From Undibacterium sp049340185 (GTDB lineage: Bacteria > Pseudomonadota > Gammaproteobacteria > Burkholderiales > Burkholderiaceae_D): a stretch of DNA of 64,000 nt. This document shows, piece by piece, positions 25,916-34,727 of the stretch. The position numbers and the translations under genes were made by a program. The stretch is taken from the NCBI RefSeq assembly GCF_049340185.1, contig NZ_JBMPPC010000004.1:124001-188000 (forward strand), given 5' to 3'. The stretch's first letter is position 1; each line of letters opens with the position of its first letter. The notes under the pieces are model-generated. The model did not search any database. It worked only from the letters and a program-made list of their open reading frames with translations, and was not told the DNA's origin.

Positions 25916-27445
25916 TTATGCGTCGCGCTCTGTTGAGTGCGAGACCAAAGCATCATGCCGCCCCGGCAATAGGATCGTTGCAATCAAACCGCCCTCAGGA
26001 TGATTTTTTAACTGTAATTCACCCTCGTGTGCCTGTACGATACTGCGGGTAATGCCCAGGCCTAAGCCCATGCCTGCCGCATTCTGATGGCGGCCATGCT
26101 CCAACCTGACATAAGGTTCAAATAAACTCGCAAACGCATCTTCAGGCACACCAGGTCCGTGGTCGCGGATCTCAATCGCGATTTTGTCTGCCTGCTCAAC
26201 AACATGGATCTCGACTTGCTTGCCGTAGTGAATTGCATTGTCCAGCAAATTACCAACCGCACGCTTGATTGCCAGCGGCTTGGCAAAAATGGTCAGGCCG
26301 GACTCGTTAAACGAAATTTCATGGCCCGCAAGATGCGCACCTTTTACCATGCGTCCCAATAAGGCATCGAGACGTATTTCGGTAGGATTTTCGTAAATAT
26401 CACTGTCTTTCACGCATTGCAGTGCGCCCTTGACCATCATATCCAGCTCATCCAGATCATCATGAAACTCGGCACGGACTGCGTCATCGTCAAGTAATTC
26501 GGTCCGTAATTTTAAGCGCACAATCGGTGTACGTAAGTCATGTGAAATCGAGACGAACAGACGCTCCCGATCGTCAATATATTTCTGGATGCGCTCACGC
26601 ATTTCACCGAAGGCACGCGCGGTTTTGACAAACTCTTTACTGCCGGTCTCTGGCAATGGCGGCGCATGCTCACCCTTGCCAAAAGCTTGTGCCGCCTCGG
26701 ACAAAGCCGCCAGCGGACGCGTGGTCCAGCGCACGACGAGGATCGACAACACCAGCACCGCAGCCAGGGACATCGCTTGCAGCAGCACACGGTCAGGAGA
26801 AAAAGGATCACCGCTTTTGAAGAAATAAGGGTTCGGCATCAGCGTCGCCATATACAGCCAGCGACCGTCATCCATTTCTGTCTGCAACACGAGTATCGGC
26901 GCGGGATTGGGTTCGGTGATTAGAATATGTTGTACCCATTTTTCCGGAACTTCACTGATCAGCGATCCGTCATCAGAAACCACCAGATCGGTAGGCCAGG
27001 CAAATCCTATGTGTAGCTTGGATAACTTGGGCAACTCCTCTTTGAGAGAGGTTTGTATTTGCTGTACCGCCAATGTGGTGAGCCGGTTATCCGTCATCTC
27101 TCTGAGCTTAACGGGTTGCTGGTTGATATTCACGAAAAACCGGGTACCGCCCATTTCACGGAATAGCTGGATGGTCAGGGGTCGGTAGTTTGAAGGCAAT
27201 CCAAAAAAATAACGCATGGTCGAGGCCGCACTGCGGGCGACGTGCTGCGAAGACGCCTTAGTTTCGGCCTCAGATTCTATGCGCACCTGAGAAGTCCAGA
27301 AAGCGTTACCGACAACCTGGGTCAGCATGACACCTGCCACCATCACCACCGTCAGACGTCCGAGCAAAGAATGCGGAAGAATGCGGTGTAACAGGCGCTG
27401 AGAAAGAGACTGTCTAAGCGACGGACCAGGAGAAGGACTAGGCAT
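25916..27445 (-). CDS. Sensor histidine kinase of the sugar-uptake locus
   Basis: A membrane histidine kinase of about 509 residues. The first span follows HSLLGRLTVVMVAG. A periplasmic domain of about 165 residues comes next (GGTRFFVNINQQPVKLRE, then PNPAPILVLQTEM), followed by a second span, HAMP, the His box SISHDLRTP (His near residue 302) and the ATPase boxes NLLDNAIHYG, DHGPGVPEDAF and GLGLGITRSIVQAH. I chose the ATG that overlaps the response regulator stop by 8 bp; a GTG at 27484 would add 13 residues, and no start has a clear ribosome binding site. Organisation matches glucose-sensing GtrS/GltS kinases. It may read the orphan binding protein encoded upstream. Confidence 0.92.
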   Translation of the reverse strand: MPSPSPGPSLRQSLSQRLLHRILPHSLLGRLTVVMVAGVMLTQVVGNAFWTSQVRIESEAETKASSQHVARSAASTMRYFFGLPSNYRPLTIQLFREMGGTRFFVNINQQPVKLREMTDNRLTTLAVQQIQTSLKEELPKLSKLHIGFAWPTDLVVSDDGSLISEVPEKWVQHILITEPNPAPILVLQTEMDDGRWLYMATLMPNPYFFKSGDPFSPDRVLLQAMSLAAVLVLSILVVRWTTRPLAALSEAAQAFGKGEHAPPLPETGSKEFVKTARAFGEMRERIQKYIDDRERLFVSISHDLRTPIVRLKLRTELLDDDAVRAEFHDDLDELDMMVKGALQCVKDSDIYENPTEIRLDALLGRMVKGAHLAGHEISFNESGLTIFAKPLAIKRAVGNLLDNAIHYGKQVEIHVVEQADKIAIEIRDHGPGVPEDAFASLFEPYVRLEHGRHQNAAGMGLGLGITRSIVQAHEGELQLKNHPEGGLIATILLPGRHDALVSHSTERDA

Positions 27446-28151
27446 GAGTACTGACGACATCGGCAGAAAAAACATAGCCGGCACCGCGTACCGTCTTAAT
27501 CAATGCAGGCTGCTTGCCATCGTCATGCAGGCGCAGACGCAGGCGGCTGATCTGTACATCGAGCGAGCGGTCCAGCGGCCCCGCATCACGGCCACGCGTC
27601 TCTTCGCACAGCACATTACGGTCAAGAATATCGCCAGGATGTTCCACAAAATATTTTAATAATTGAAAATCCAGGCCGGTCAGTGCAATCACTTCGCCAT
27701 GACTGTCGCTGACGGTACGTTCCACTGTGTCAAGAGTAAATCCGACAAAACGGTAGTAGCGTGGCGCAGCAGCATTTTCATTACCTGTACGACGCAGGAT
27801 TGCCTTAATCCTGGCGAGTAGTTCGCGAGGGCTGTAAGGTTTTGCAATGTAGTCATCGGCACCGAGTTCCAGACCGACAATCCGGTCCGTTTCATCAGAG
27901 CTGGCGGTGAGCATAATGATGGGTACGTTTGAGCGGTTCCTAACCACCTTACATAAGGCAAACCCATCTGTGTCCGGCAACATCACGTCCAGAATGACTA
28001 AAGACAATTCATCAGCATAGCGCTGAAATTCAGTCAAAAACGATTCACCGTTGTGAGCAAGTTTGACCTCATATTGATTTTTTTCCAGATACGCTTTCAA
28101 CAAGGTTCTGGTTTTTTGGTCGTCATCGACCACGAGTATCTTGCGTGTCAT
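27438..28151 (-). CDS. OmpR-family response regulator
   Basis: A 237-residue two-domain regulator. The receiver has the acidic pair DDD (about 9-11), phospho-acceptor Asp55 in VILDVMLPD, LTAS and Lys in AKPYSP. A winged-helix domain follows (VIALTGLDFQLLKYF, RGRDAGPLDRSLDVQISRLRLRL, TVRGAGYVF). It lies 25 bp after the binding-protein gene and overlaps the kinase start, so the three form one transcript. It resembles GltR-type regulators that control glucose transport, so the divergent porin-ABC operon is its likely target. Confidence 0.94.
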   Translation of the reverse strand: MTRKILVVDDDQKTRTLLKAYLEKNQYEVKLAHNGESFLTEFQRYADELSLVILDVMLPDTDGFALCKVVRNRSNVPIIMLTASSDETDRIVGLELGADDYIAKPYSPRELLARIKAILRRTGNENAAAPRYYRFVGFTLDTVERTVSDSHGEVIALTGLDFQLLKYFVEHPGDILDRNVLCEETRGRDAGPLDRSLDVQISRLRLRLHDDGKQPALIKTVRGAGYVFSADVVSTHA

Positions 28152-28175
28152 GTTGTGCTACTCATATTTTGCTGC

Positions 28176-29489
28176 CTAAGTTTTTTTCAGTGATCGGGCA
28201 ATCGCGCCGAGGCGGCGCTGTGTATCGCTTACGGTAATTTGGTCATCCATAAAAAAGCGATAAATCTCCGCGATGATCGCATCTTTAGAAATTTCATCGG
28301 TCGCCATGCGGTGCGCCAGACTTGGTACTTGTGCGGCACTGCCGCGGGCAAATAATTTCCACGAGGTGCGGGCACAACTATCCATTTTGCTCATATCAGG
28401 ATTACGCACAACCGGCACCGATCCTTTGATCTGATTGTAATCTCCCTGCACGCCAGGCGATAAAACGATCTGCGCCAATTTTTCCTGAGCGGCTTTGTGG
28501 GAACCGTCTCCCGCCAGCATGACCAGAGTATCGATATCGTAGAGATGATAATTCTCGGTCTGGGGTACTGCCATGCAGGCAAAGCCGACGTCCGTCGCCA
28601 GCCCCCATGCATTCAGTTCTGCCTTGACCCAATCGCCCATTACCATCATCGCGGCACCGCCATCGGCGAATTGCCTTGCCAGCTCATTCCATGAACGATC
28701 TTGCACCGGTGCTGCCATCCATTTTTTCATGGAACGGAAGCGTTTTAAGGCCTGACCGAAACGCGGATCTAAAAAACCGGACTGCTCTTTTTTAACAAAA
28801 ATATCGTTATAAAAACCGGCACCGGCTTCTGATAACACCAGCGTCTCAAATAAGGTCGCCAGCTGCCAGGGTTCGCTGCTCTGCGCTAAGGGGATGACAC
28901 CAGCTTGCTGCAATTTTTTTGCTGCAATTTCAAACTCGTCCCAAGTCTCTGGCAGGGCTAAATCGTATTTTTTGAACAGCTTGCGATTGACGAACAGAGT
29001 ATTGATGCGGTGAATACCCAGCGGGGCGGCAACCACGTGCGCTTTAGACTGCGTCAGCGCCCAGACACTAGGGAAGAGAATTTTGTCCCATTTATTATTG
29101 CTGCCTACGGCATCAAATTCCAGCAACAAACCGAGTTCTGCCCACTCGCCGATCAAGACGCCGTTGAGTTGCGCCACTTCTGGTGCATTACCGGATAAGA
29201 CGCGGCTTTTCAGTACAATCCCGGCACTGACACCGGATCCGCTGGGGATCACTGCATCTCGCCAGACGATGTTTTCTTGCGCGAGTTTGCCAGCCAGAAA
29301 ATCGACAGCCTTATGCTCACTGGTGGATTTCCACCAGTGCAGTACCTGCAATGAATCCGCCCATGTTGATGAGCTCGCCACCATCAGCAAAATGAACCAG
29401 ATCACCACGCGCAGCGCTTGTCTCCATTGCGGGGGGGAAGAAGATATGCATTCTGTGTGGGGCAACAATCTTATCTTTGTTGTTTGCAC
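28176..29489 (-). CDS. Orphan sugar-binding protein co-transcribed with the two-component system
   Basis: A periplasmic binding protein of ABC sugar type (SBP family 1), about 437 residues. I favour the GTG start at 29489, because AAGGA lies seven bases before it; the longer ATG frame (from 29579) adds 30 residues ahead of the signal peptide. The signal segment LRVVIWFILLMVASSSTWA is followed by DSLQVLHWWKST. It is clearly a paralogue of the binding protein at 31450 (LHWW/LHYW, VVAAPLGIHR/YVAAPVNVHR, GDWVKAEL/GDWAKGEF). It has no permease or ATPase of its own and shares the operon with the regulator and kinase, suggesting a sensing role. Confidence 0.88.
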   Translation of the reverse strand: MQTTKIRLLPHTECISSSPPQWRQALRVVIWFILLMVASSSTWADSLQVLHWWKSTSEHKAVDFLAGKLAQENIVWRDAVIPSGSGVSAGIVLKSRVLSGNAPEVAQLNGVLIGEWAELGLLLEFDAVGSNNKWDKILFPSVWALTQSKAHVVAAPLGIHRINTLFVNRKLFKKYDLALPETWDEFEIAAKKLQQAGVIPLAQSSEPWQLATLFETLVLSEAGAGFYNDIFVKKEQSGFLDPRFGQALKRFRSMKKWMAAPVQDRSWNELARQFADGGAAMMVMGDWVKAELNAWGLATDVGFACMAVPQTENYHLYDIDTLVMLAGDGSHKAAQEKLAQIVLSPGVQGDYNQIKGSVPVVRNPDMSKMDSCARTSWKLFARGSAAQVPSLAHRMATDEISKDAIIAEIYRFFMDDQITVSDTQRRLGAIARSLKKT

Positions 29490-30029
29490 CTGAGGGTCCT
29501 TCCGGAGTCCTTCCGGGTCTTCTTTGTCTCGGCACAGACTATAGCCGATGTGAATGTTGTTGCGAAGGTAAATAAGCATCGATATTTGTAATGAAGTGTG
29601 AGCTTACGTTGCATTTTATTGCAGCTCTCGAAATACGCCTGAGCCAGGGCAATTTCCCTATGAAGCGATGTCAAAATCAGCATGACATCAAGACAATTTT
29701 TAAAATCTCCAACGTAAAGTTATGTAACAAGACTTCTTACCGTAAATTTTCACTTTTCCATATAAATCAACTACTTAACATCTAAGCAGAGCACAAACCA
29801 CAGTCAGGTGGTGACACATATTCTGCGATGTTAATGTCTGCTCGCCGCAACAAAATGCAGCAATACCGTGAGAAGTTCCAGCACGCGTTTTGCGCAAATG
29901 ATGGTCAGAAAATTCAGGCAGCCATCAGCAACAAATGAATACCTAACCGGGATACACCGGGAATGACCGCATGCTCAACAGCGGCGTCAGCTTGCTAGCG
30001 AGCGATTAATTTATAACAAAGGAGACATT
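29490..30029. other. Divergent promoter region of the sugar locus
   Basis: An AT-rich region between the binding protein/two-component operon and the porin-ABC operon. Promoters for both must lie here. TAAAGTTA and TAAATTTT near 29717 and 29743 could be half-sites for the response regulator, but I cannot define an operator. I see no gene. Confidence 0.4.
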
Positions 30030-31301
30030 ATGACCAAGGCCGTATCTCGTGCTGCCCTCAAAGCATTACCCCTCGCAATTTCCCTCACCTTGTCCGCCGG
30101 TCTGGCACATGCCAGCGATGCAGAAGGCGAATTCCACGGTTACTTACGTGCTGGTGTAGGTTCCAGCTCCGAAAAAGGACCGCAAAGCTGCTACGACCTG
30201 GGTGGCAACACCATGAAGTATCGCCTCGGCAATGAGTGCGATAGCTATTTCGAAGGCGGTTATACCAAAGAATTGGCAAAATCCGACAACGGCGTGAGCT
30301 GGGTTGGTACACTGTGGATTGATGCTTACAAAAATGGTTCTGACTTCGGCAATGCCAAACCGGAAATCGCCAAAGCCTATGTCGAGGCCAAAGGCCTGGA
30401 CTTCCTGAACGGTGGTACTGCCTGGATTGGTAAGCGTTACTACTTCCGTCCTGATATCCATATGCTGGATTTGCAATACATCAATCTGAATGGTACAGGC
30501 GGCGGCTTTGATAAAGTCGGCGGTTTCGGCCCAGGTAAATTAGGCTATGCCGTCTTCAAAGACAATGACACAAATGAGATTGACGCAACGACCGGTAAAG
30601 TAAAAAATACCCCTGCCGCTGTACGTCAGAATTTTATCTATGAAGGCGTACCTGTCAATGAAAATGGTAGCGTCGATATGGCCTTTACCCTGATCAGTGC
30701 TCAGGGCGACAATCGCCACAACGGCTGGCAATTCTCGGTCTTCCACAAGCAGGATAAAGTCTTTGGCGGTGCAAATACCTTCGGCATTCAGTACGGCGTT
30801 GGTCCGGGTACCGGTATTGGCGGCCCTTGCTGTGATCGTATCGGTAGCTCAGGTAGCACAACGCTAGGCTCAGACGTGACACGCTTGCGTATCTTTGATA
30901 ACTTGGTCATTCAGCCTACAGCGCAATTCAGCACTGAGTTTATTGCATTGATGCAGCGTGACAAATCTGATGCCCAAGGTTCATCTACCTGGACAACATT
31001 AGGTGCAAGACCTGTGTATGCCTTGACCAAGAACTTCAAACTGCAAGCAGAAGTCGGCACCAGCCGTGTCACACAGCCAAATGGCGGCGATGCGTTGCGC
31101 TTGACCAAATTAACGTTTGCCCCGACGCTGTCTATGGGTGAAGGCTACTGGTCACGCCCTGAATTACGCGCCTTTGTGACCTATGGCAAATGGAATGATG
31201 CAGCAACAGCAGCCGTCAATGCGAGCAATAACTCAGGTCCGGTCTATGGAACCAAGACTAGCGGCACATCCGTCGGCATTCAACTCGAAACCTGGTTTTG
31301 A
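30030..31301 (+). CDS. LamB-type maltoporin-like sugar porin
   Basis: A 423-residue outer-membrane beta-barrel protein with a signal peptide ending near AHAS. The mature start EFHGYLRAGVG, the YRLGNECD segment, GTAWIGKRYYFRPDIHMLDLQY and the C-terminal aromatic end (LETWF) are those of the LamB (maltoporin) family; the RYY...DIHM..Y stretch belongs to the sugar slide region. AGGAG lies before the ATG. As first gene of the operon ahead of the binding protein and permeases, it should let the imported sugar through the outer membrane. Glucose-type sugars are likely from context, and maltodextrin is the alternative. Confidence 0.92.
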   Translation: MTKAVSRAALKALPLAISLTLSAGLAHASDAEGEFHGYLRAGVGSSSEKGPQSCYDLGGNTMKYRLGNECDSYFEGGYTKELAKSDNGVSWVGTLWIDAYKNGSDFGNAKPEIAKAYVEAKGLDFLNGGTAWIGKRYYFRPDIHMLDLQYINLNGTGGGFDKVGGFGPGKLGYAVFKDNDTNEIDATTGKVKNTPAAVRQNFIYEGVPVNENGSVDMAFTLISAQGDNRHNGWQFSVFHKQDKVFGGANTFGIQYGVGPGTGIGGPCCDRIGSSGSTTLGSDVTRLRIFDNLVIQPTAQFSTEFIALMQRDKSDAQGSSTWTTLGARPVYALTKNFKLQAEVGTSRVTQPNGGDALRLTKLTFAPTLSMGEGYWSRPELRAFVTYGKWNDAATAAVNASNNSGPVYGTKTSGTSVGIQLETWF

Positions 31302-31449
31302 TTTGAATAGTTGATAGAACCACGGGTTCAGTCAGACACAATAACAAAATTAAACGGAAGGAAGCGTGGTACTGCGCCTCCTTCCCGCATATCCAGATCA
31401 ATCGCATTGCGAACAAGTCAAAGCGTCGCAAACAATGGAGAAGACAATC

Positions 31450-32700
31450 ATGAAACTGAAACAAATCGTCCAGGCAACAATGGCTGTGACAGCACTGATC
31501 GCTGCCACTGCTCAGGTTCAGGCAGCTGAAGTCGAAGTGTTGCATTACTGGACTTCCGGCGGTGAAGCAAAATCCGTCGCCGAACTGAAAAAAATGATGG
31601 AAGCGAAAGGCGTTACCTGGAAAGACTTCGCGGTTGCCGGTGGTGGTGGCGAAAACGCCATGACCGCATTGAAAGCCCGTGTCATCGCCGGTAGCGCACC
31701 AACCGCCGCACAGATTAAAGGTCCATCGATTCAAGAGTGGGGTAAAGAAGGTGTTCTGGCGAATATCGATGCCGCCGCAAGCGAAGGCAAATGGGATGCG
31801 AATTTGCCGAAGGTCGTTTCAAATATCATGAAATACCAGGGTCACTATGTCGCAGCGCCTGTCAATGTGCATCGCGTCAACTGGTTATGGGTGAACCCAG
31901 AAGTACTGAAAAAAGCCGGTGCAAAAGCCCCTGGTAACTGGGATGAGTTTTTTGATGCTGCCGACAAGATCAAAAAAGCCGGCATGATCGCGATCGCCCA
32001 TGGTGGTCAGCCCTGGCAAGATGCGACGGTATTTGAATCCGTTGCGCTGGGTGTAGGCGGTGCCGACTTCTACAAAAAAGCCATCGTTCAGCTCGATCAG
32101 GCGAGTTTGACTGGCCCTACGATGATCAAGACGTTTGATACGCTGGCCAAGATCAAAACCTACATCGACAAAGATGCCGCAGGTCGTGACTGGAATCTGG
32201 CAACCGCGATGGTCATCAATGGCAAAGCGGGTATGCAGTTCATGGGGGATTGGGCCAAGGGCGAATTCACGGCGGCTGGCAAAGTCGCAGGTAAGGATTT
32301 CTTATGCCTCGCTGCGCCGGGAACCGACAAGGCGTTCACCTTCAACATCGATTCTCTGACGATGTTCAAGGTAAAAGACGACCAACAAAAGTCTCAGCTC
32401 ACTTTAGCCAGCGCAGTGATGAGTCCGGAATTTCAGGAAGTATTTAACCTGAACAAAGGTTCTATCCCGGCACGGGCTGGCGTGTCCCGCGCCAAGTTTG
32501 ATAGCTGCGCACTCAAATCCATGGACGACATGGATGCGACGAGCAAGAGCGGTGGTCTGGTACCAAGTTTCGCCCACGGTATGGCAATTGATTCTGCCAA
32601 GGCTGGCGCGATTCAGGACGTGATTGCGAAGTTCATGAACTCCACCATGACGTCTCAGGCTGCGGTACAAGCTTTAGCCAAAGCGGCAAAAGCGAAGTAA
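31450..32700 (+). CDS. gtsA: Sugar ABC transporter substrate-binding protein (glucose/mannose type)
   Basis: A 416-residue periplasmic binding protein with a signal peptide ending at VQAAEVEVLHYW. I start at MKLKQIVQ because GGAG lies eight bases upstream; the longer frame has no signal peptide. The sequence (GGGGENAMTALKARVIAGSAP, NVHRVNWLWVNPEV, GQPWQDATVFE, MQFMGDWAKGEF) fits GtsA/GlcE-type glucose and mannose binders. It is followed by a hairpin that may raise its mRNA level relative to the permeases. The gene symbol is by analogy with the Pseudomonas gts operon. Confidence 0.92.
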   Translation: MKLKQIVQATMAVTALIAATAQVQAAEVEVLHYWTSGGEAKSVAELKKMMEAKGVTWKDFAVAGGGGENAMTALKARVIAGSAPTAAQIKGPSIQEWGKEGVLANIDAAASEGKWDANLPKVVSNIMKYQGHYVAAPVNVHRVNWLWVNPEVLKKAGAKAPGNWDEFFDAADKIKKAGMIAIAHGGQPWQDATVFESVALGVGGADFYKKAIVQLDQASLTGPTMIKTFDTLAKIKTYIDKDAAGRDWNLATAMVINGKAGMQFMGDWAKGEFTAAGKVAGKDFLCLAAPGTDKAFTFNIDSLTMFKVKDDQQKSQLTLASAVMSPEFQEVFNLNKGSIPARAGVSRAKFDSCALKSMDDMDATSKSGGLVPSFAHGMAIDSAKAGAIQDVIAKFMNSTMTSQAAVQALAKAAKAK

Positions 32701-32710
32701 TCTGAAAAAA

Positions 32711-32737
32711 TTGGACGTCGGCTAGGCTGACGTCCAA
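32711..32737 (+). promoter_or_regulatory. Intercistronic hairpin after the binding-protein gene
   Basis: TTGGACGTC and GACGTCCAA form a 9-bp stem with a 9-nt loop, without a T tract, 10 bp after the stop codon. Such structures protect the upstream mRNA from 3' decay or cause partial termination, and so favour the binding protein over the permeases. Confidence 0.65.
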
Positions 32738-32799
32738 CTTAAATATGTATAAGATCAATCAGACGATGTATGCCCATCTGATCGATCCGGAGATTTTTG

Positions 32800-33747
32800 A
32801 TGTCAGCGTCTTCCCCCGCAACACCGGGTGTCTCACCCAACAGCAGCCCACGTAAAAGTCCACACGGCTTTGCCAGTTTTGCCGATGTCTGGCTTCCGCG
32901 CATTGTATTGTCACCCACCATCATCGCCTCCCTGATTTTTGTGTACGGTTTTATCGGACTGACCGCGTATTTGTCTTTGACAGAATCCCGCCTGATGCCG
33001 AACTACACGTTGTCCGGATTCTCGCAATACGTCGCTTTATTTGATATTGATCGCTGGTGGGTATCTGCCAGCAATCTCGGTATTTTTGGCGGACTGTTTA
33101 TTCTGATCTGCCTGGTAGTCGGCTTGTTACTCGCTGTATTTCTTGATCAGCGTATCCGTGCCGAAGGTGCGTTGCGGGCAATCTATCTGTACCCGATGGC
33201 TCTATCGTTTATCGTGACGGGTGCGGCCTGGAAATGGATACTCAATCCTGGGCTTGGACTGGAAAAAATGGTAAGAGACTGGGGGTTTCCGAACTTCACT
33301 CTGGACTGGCTGGTTGACTCCGATATGGCAATCTATACCGTCGTCATTGCCGGCGTATGGCAATCATCCGGTTTTGTGATGGCCTTATTTCTTGCAGGTT
33401 TGCGCGGCATTGACGACAGCATTATCAAAGCCGCCATGGTAGACGGCGCGAGCTTGCCAACCATTTATCGCCGTATCGTCATTCCATCCTTGCGTCCCGT
33501 ATTCTTCAGCGTATTGCTGGTGTTGTCGCATATTGCGATCAAGAGTTTTGATCTGGTGATGGCATTGACTGCTGGCGGGCCAGGTACCTCATCAGATGTT
33601 CCGGCGATTTTTATGTACCAGTTTTCTTTCACCCGCGGACAACTTGGCTTGGGTGCTGCATCTGCGATGATGATGCTGGCAACCGTACTAGCCGTACTGG
33701 TTCCCTTGATTTATCTTGAAGCAAAAGAGGCGCGACATGCACGCTAA
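32800..33747 (+). CDS. gtsB: Sugar ABC transporter permease (MalF-type)
   Basis: A 315-residue inner-membrane permease with a Ser/Pro-rich N-terminal tail of about 40 residues and six predicted spans. The EAA loop reads IKAAMVDGASLPTIYRRIVIP, followed by TAGGPGTSSDVPAIFMYQFSF, typical of the MalF half of CUT1 sugar transporters. The ATG has GGAG eight bases upstream. The stop overlaps the next permease start by 11 bp. Confidence 0.93.
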   Translation: MSASSPATPGVSPNSSPRKSPHGFASFADVWLPRIVLSPTIIASLIFVYGFIGLTAYLSLTESRLMPNYTLSGFSQYVALFDIDRWWVSASNLGIFGGLFILICLVVGLLLAVFLDQRIRAEGALRAIYLYPMALSFIVTGAAWKWILNPGLGLEKMVRDWGFPNFTLDWLVDSDMAIYTVVIAGVWQSSGFVMALFLAGLRGIDDSIIKAAMVDGASLPTIYRRIVIPSLRPVFFSVLLVLSHIAIKSFDLVMALTAGGPGTSSDVPAIFMYQFSFTRGQLGLGAASAMMMLATVLAVLVPLIYLEAKEARHAR

Positions 33748-34612
33748 TTCGTCAACATCGTCCGGTGTGCGGCTGGGTCGTATTGCTATCTATGTTTTGC
33801 TAGTTTTTTGCGCTCTGTATTATCTGGCGCCGCTATACGTCATGGTCACGACCTCATTGAAATCCCTCGATGAAATTCGTAGCGGCAATCTGCTTGATAT
33901 TCCTTTACATCCGACTACAGCCGCATGGGCCAAAGCCTGGGGCGGTGCCTGCACTGGCGTGCAATGCGAGGGACTGGCGCCCTACTTCTGGAACTCCGTA
34001 AAGATGGTGATTCCAGCCGTATTGATCTCGACCTTCGTCGGATCGGTGAACGGCTATGTCCTGGCACACTGGCGTTTTCGCGGGTCTGAAATCGTCTTTA
34101 CCGCACTCATGGTCGGCTGCTTCATCCCTTTTCAGGTGGTGATATTACCGATGGCCCGTCTACTTGGCCTGATGCATCTGGCAAACACGACTTACGGTCT
34201 GATCCTGGTACACATCATCTACGGTATTGCCTTCACCACCTTATTTTTCCGTAATTACTATGTATCGGTACCCGATGAATTGGTGAAAGCCGCAAGGATC
34301 GACGGTGCAGGTTTTGGCATGATTTACTGGCGTATTATTTTGCCGCTTTCTTTACCGATTTTTATGGTGTGCTTTATCTGGCAATTTACCCAGATCTGGA
34401 ACGACTTTTTATTCGGCGTGGTGTTTGGCGGCTCAGATGCGCAACCAATTACGGTGGCGTTAAATAATCTGGTGAATACCTCGACCGGTGTGACGGAATA
34501 TAACGTCAACATGGCGGCGGCCATCATTGCAGCTCTGCCGACCCTGGTCTTGTACCTGGTCGCCGGCAAATATTTTGTCAGAGGTCTGACTGCCGGTGCT
34601 GTGAAAGGCTGA
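33737..34612 (+). CDS. gtsC: Sugar ABC transporter permease (MalG-type)
   Basis: A 291-residue permease with six spans. The EAA loop reads LVKAARIDGAGFGMIYWRIILP. The periplasmic segment WGGACTGVQCEGLAPYFWNSV contains two Cys, as in glucose-type GtsC/GltK proteins. I start at MHANSSTSS, preceded by AGAGG, and not at the upstream TTG. It is coupled to the preceding gene by overlap. Confidence 0.93.
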   Translation: MHANSSTSSGVRLGRIAIYVLLVFCALYYLAPLYVMVTTSLKSLDEIRSGNLLDIPLHPTTAAWAKAWGGACTGVQCEGLAPYFWNSVKMVIPAVLISTFVGSVNGYVLAHWRFRGSEIVFTALMVGCFIPFQVVILPMARLLGLMHLANTTYGLILVHIIYGIAFTTLFFRNYYVSVPDELVKAARIDGAGFGMIYWRIILPLSLPIFMVCFIWQFTQIWNDFLFGVVFGGSDAQPITVALNNLVNTSTGVTEYNVNMAAAIIAALPTLVLYLVAGKYFVRGLTAGAVKG

Positions 34613-34727
34613 GGCTAATAGCCAATCACCACACTGATATACCAATCAACATCAATCAAAATAACGTTGTGAGTGGCAAGTGCCTGACAAAATCAACGAC
34701 AACACATAGTTTCAGGAGACAGCAGGA

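Noticed and set aside
25597..25983. Minus-strand ORF of 128 codons containing HRDTETLR
   Set aside because: It runs through the MITE-like element and its palindrome. The peptide is translated repeat DNA and has no family.
28176..29579. Using the longest frame (ATG at 29579) for the orphan binding protein
   Set aside because: A GTG at 29489 has AAGGA at ideal spacing. The upstream 30 residues are not signal-peptide-like and are rich in charged residues.
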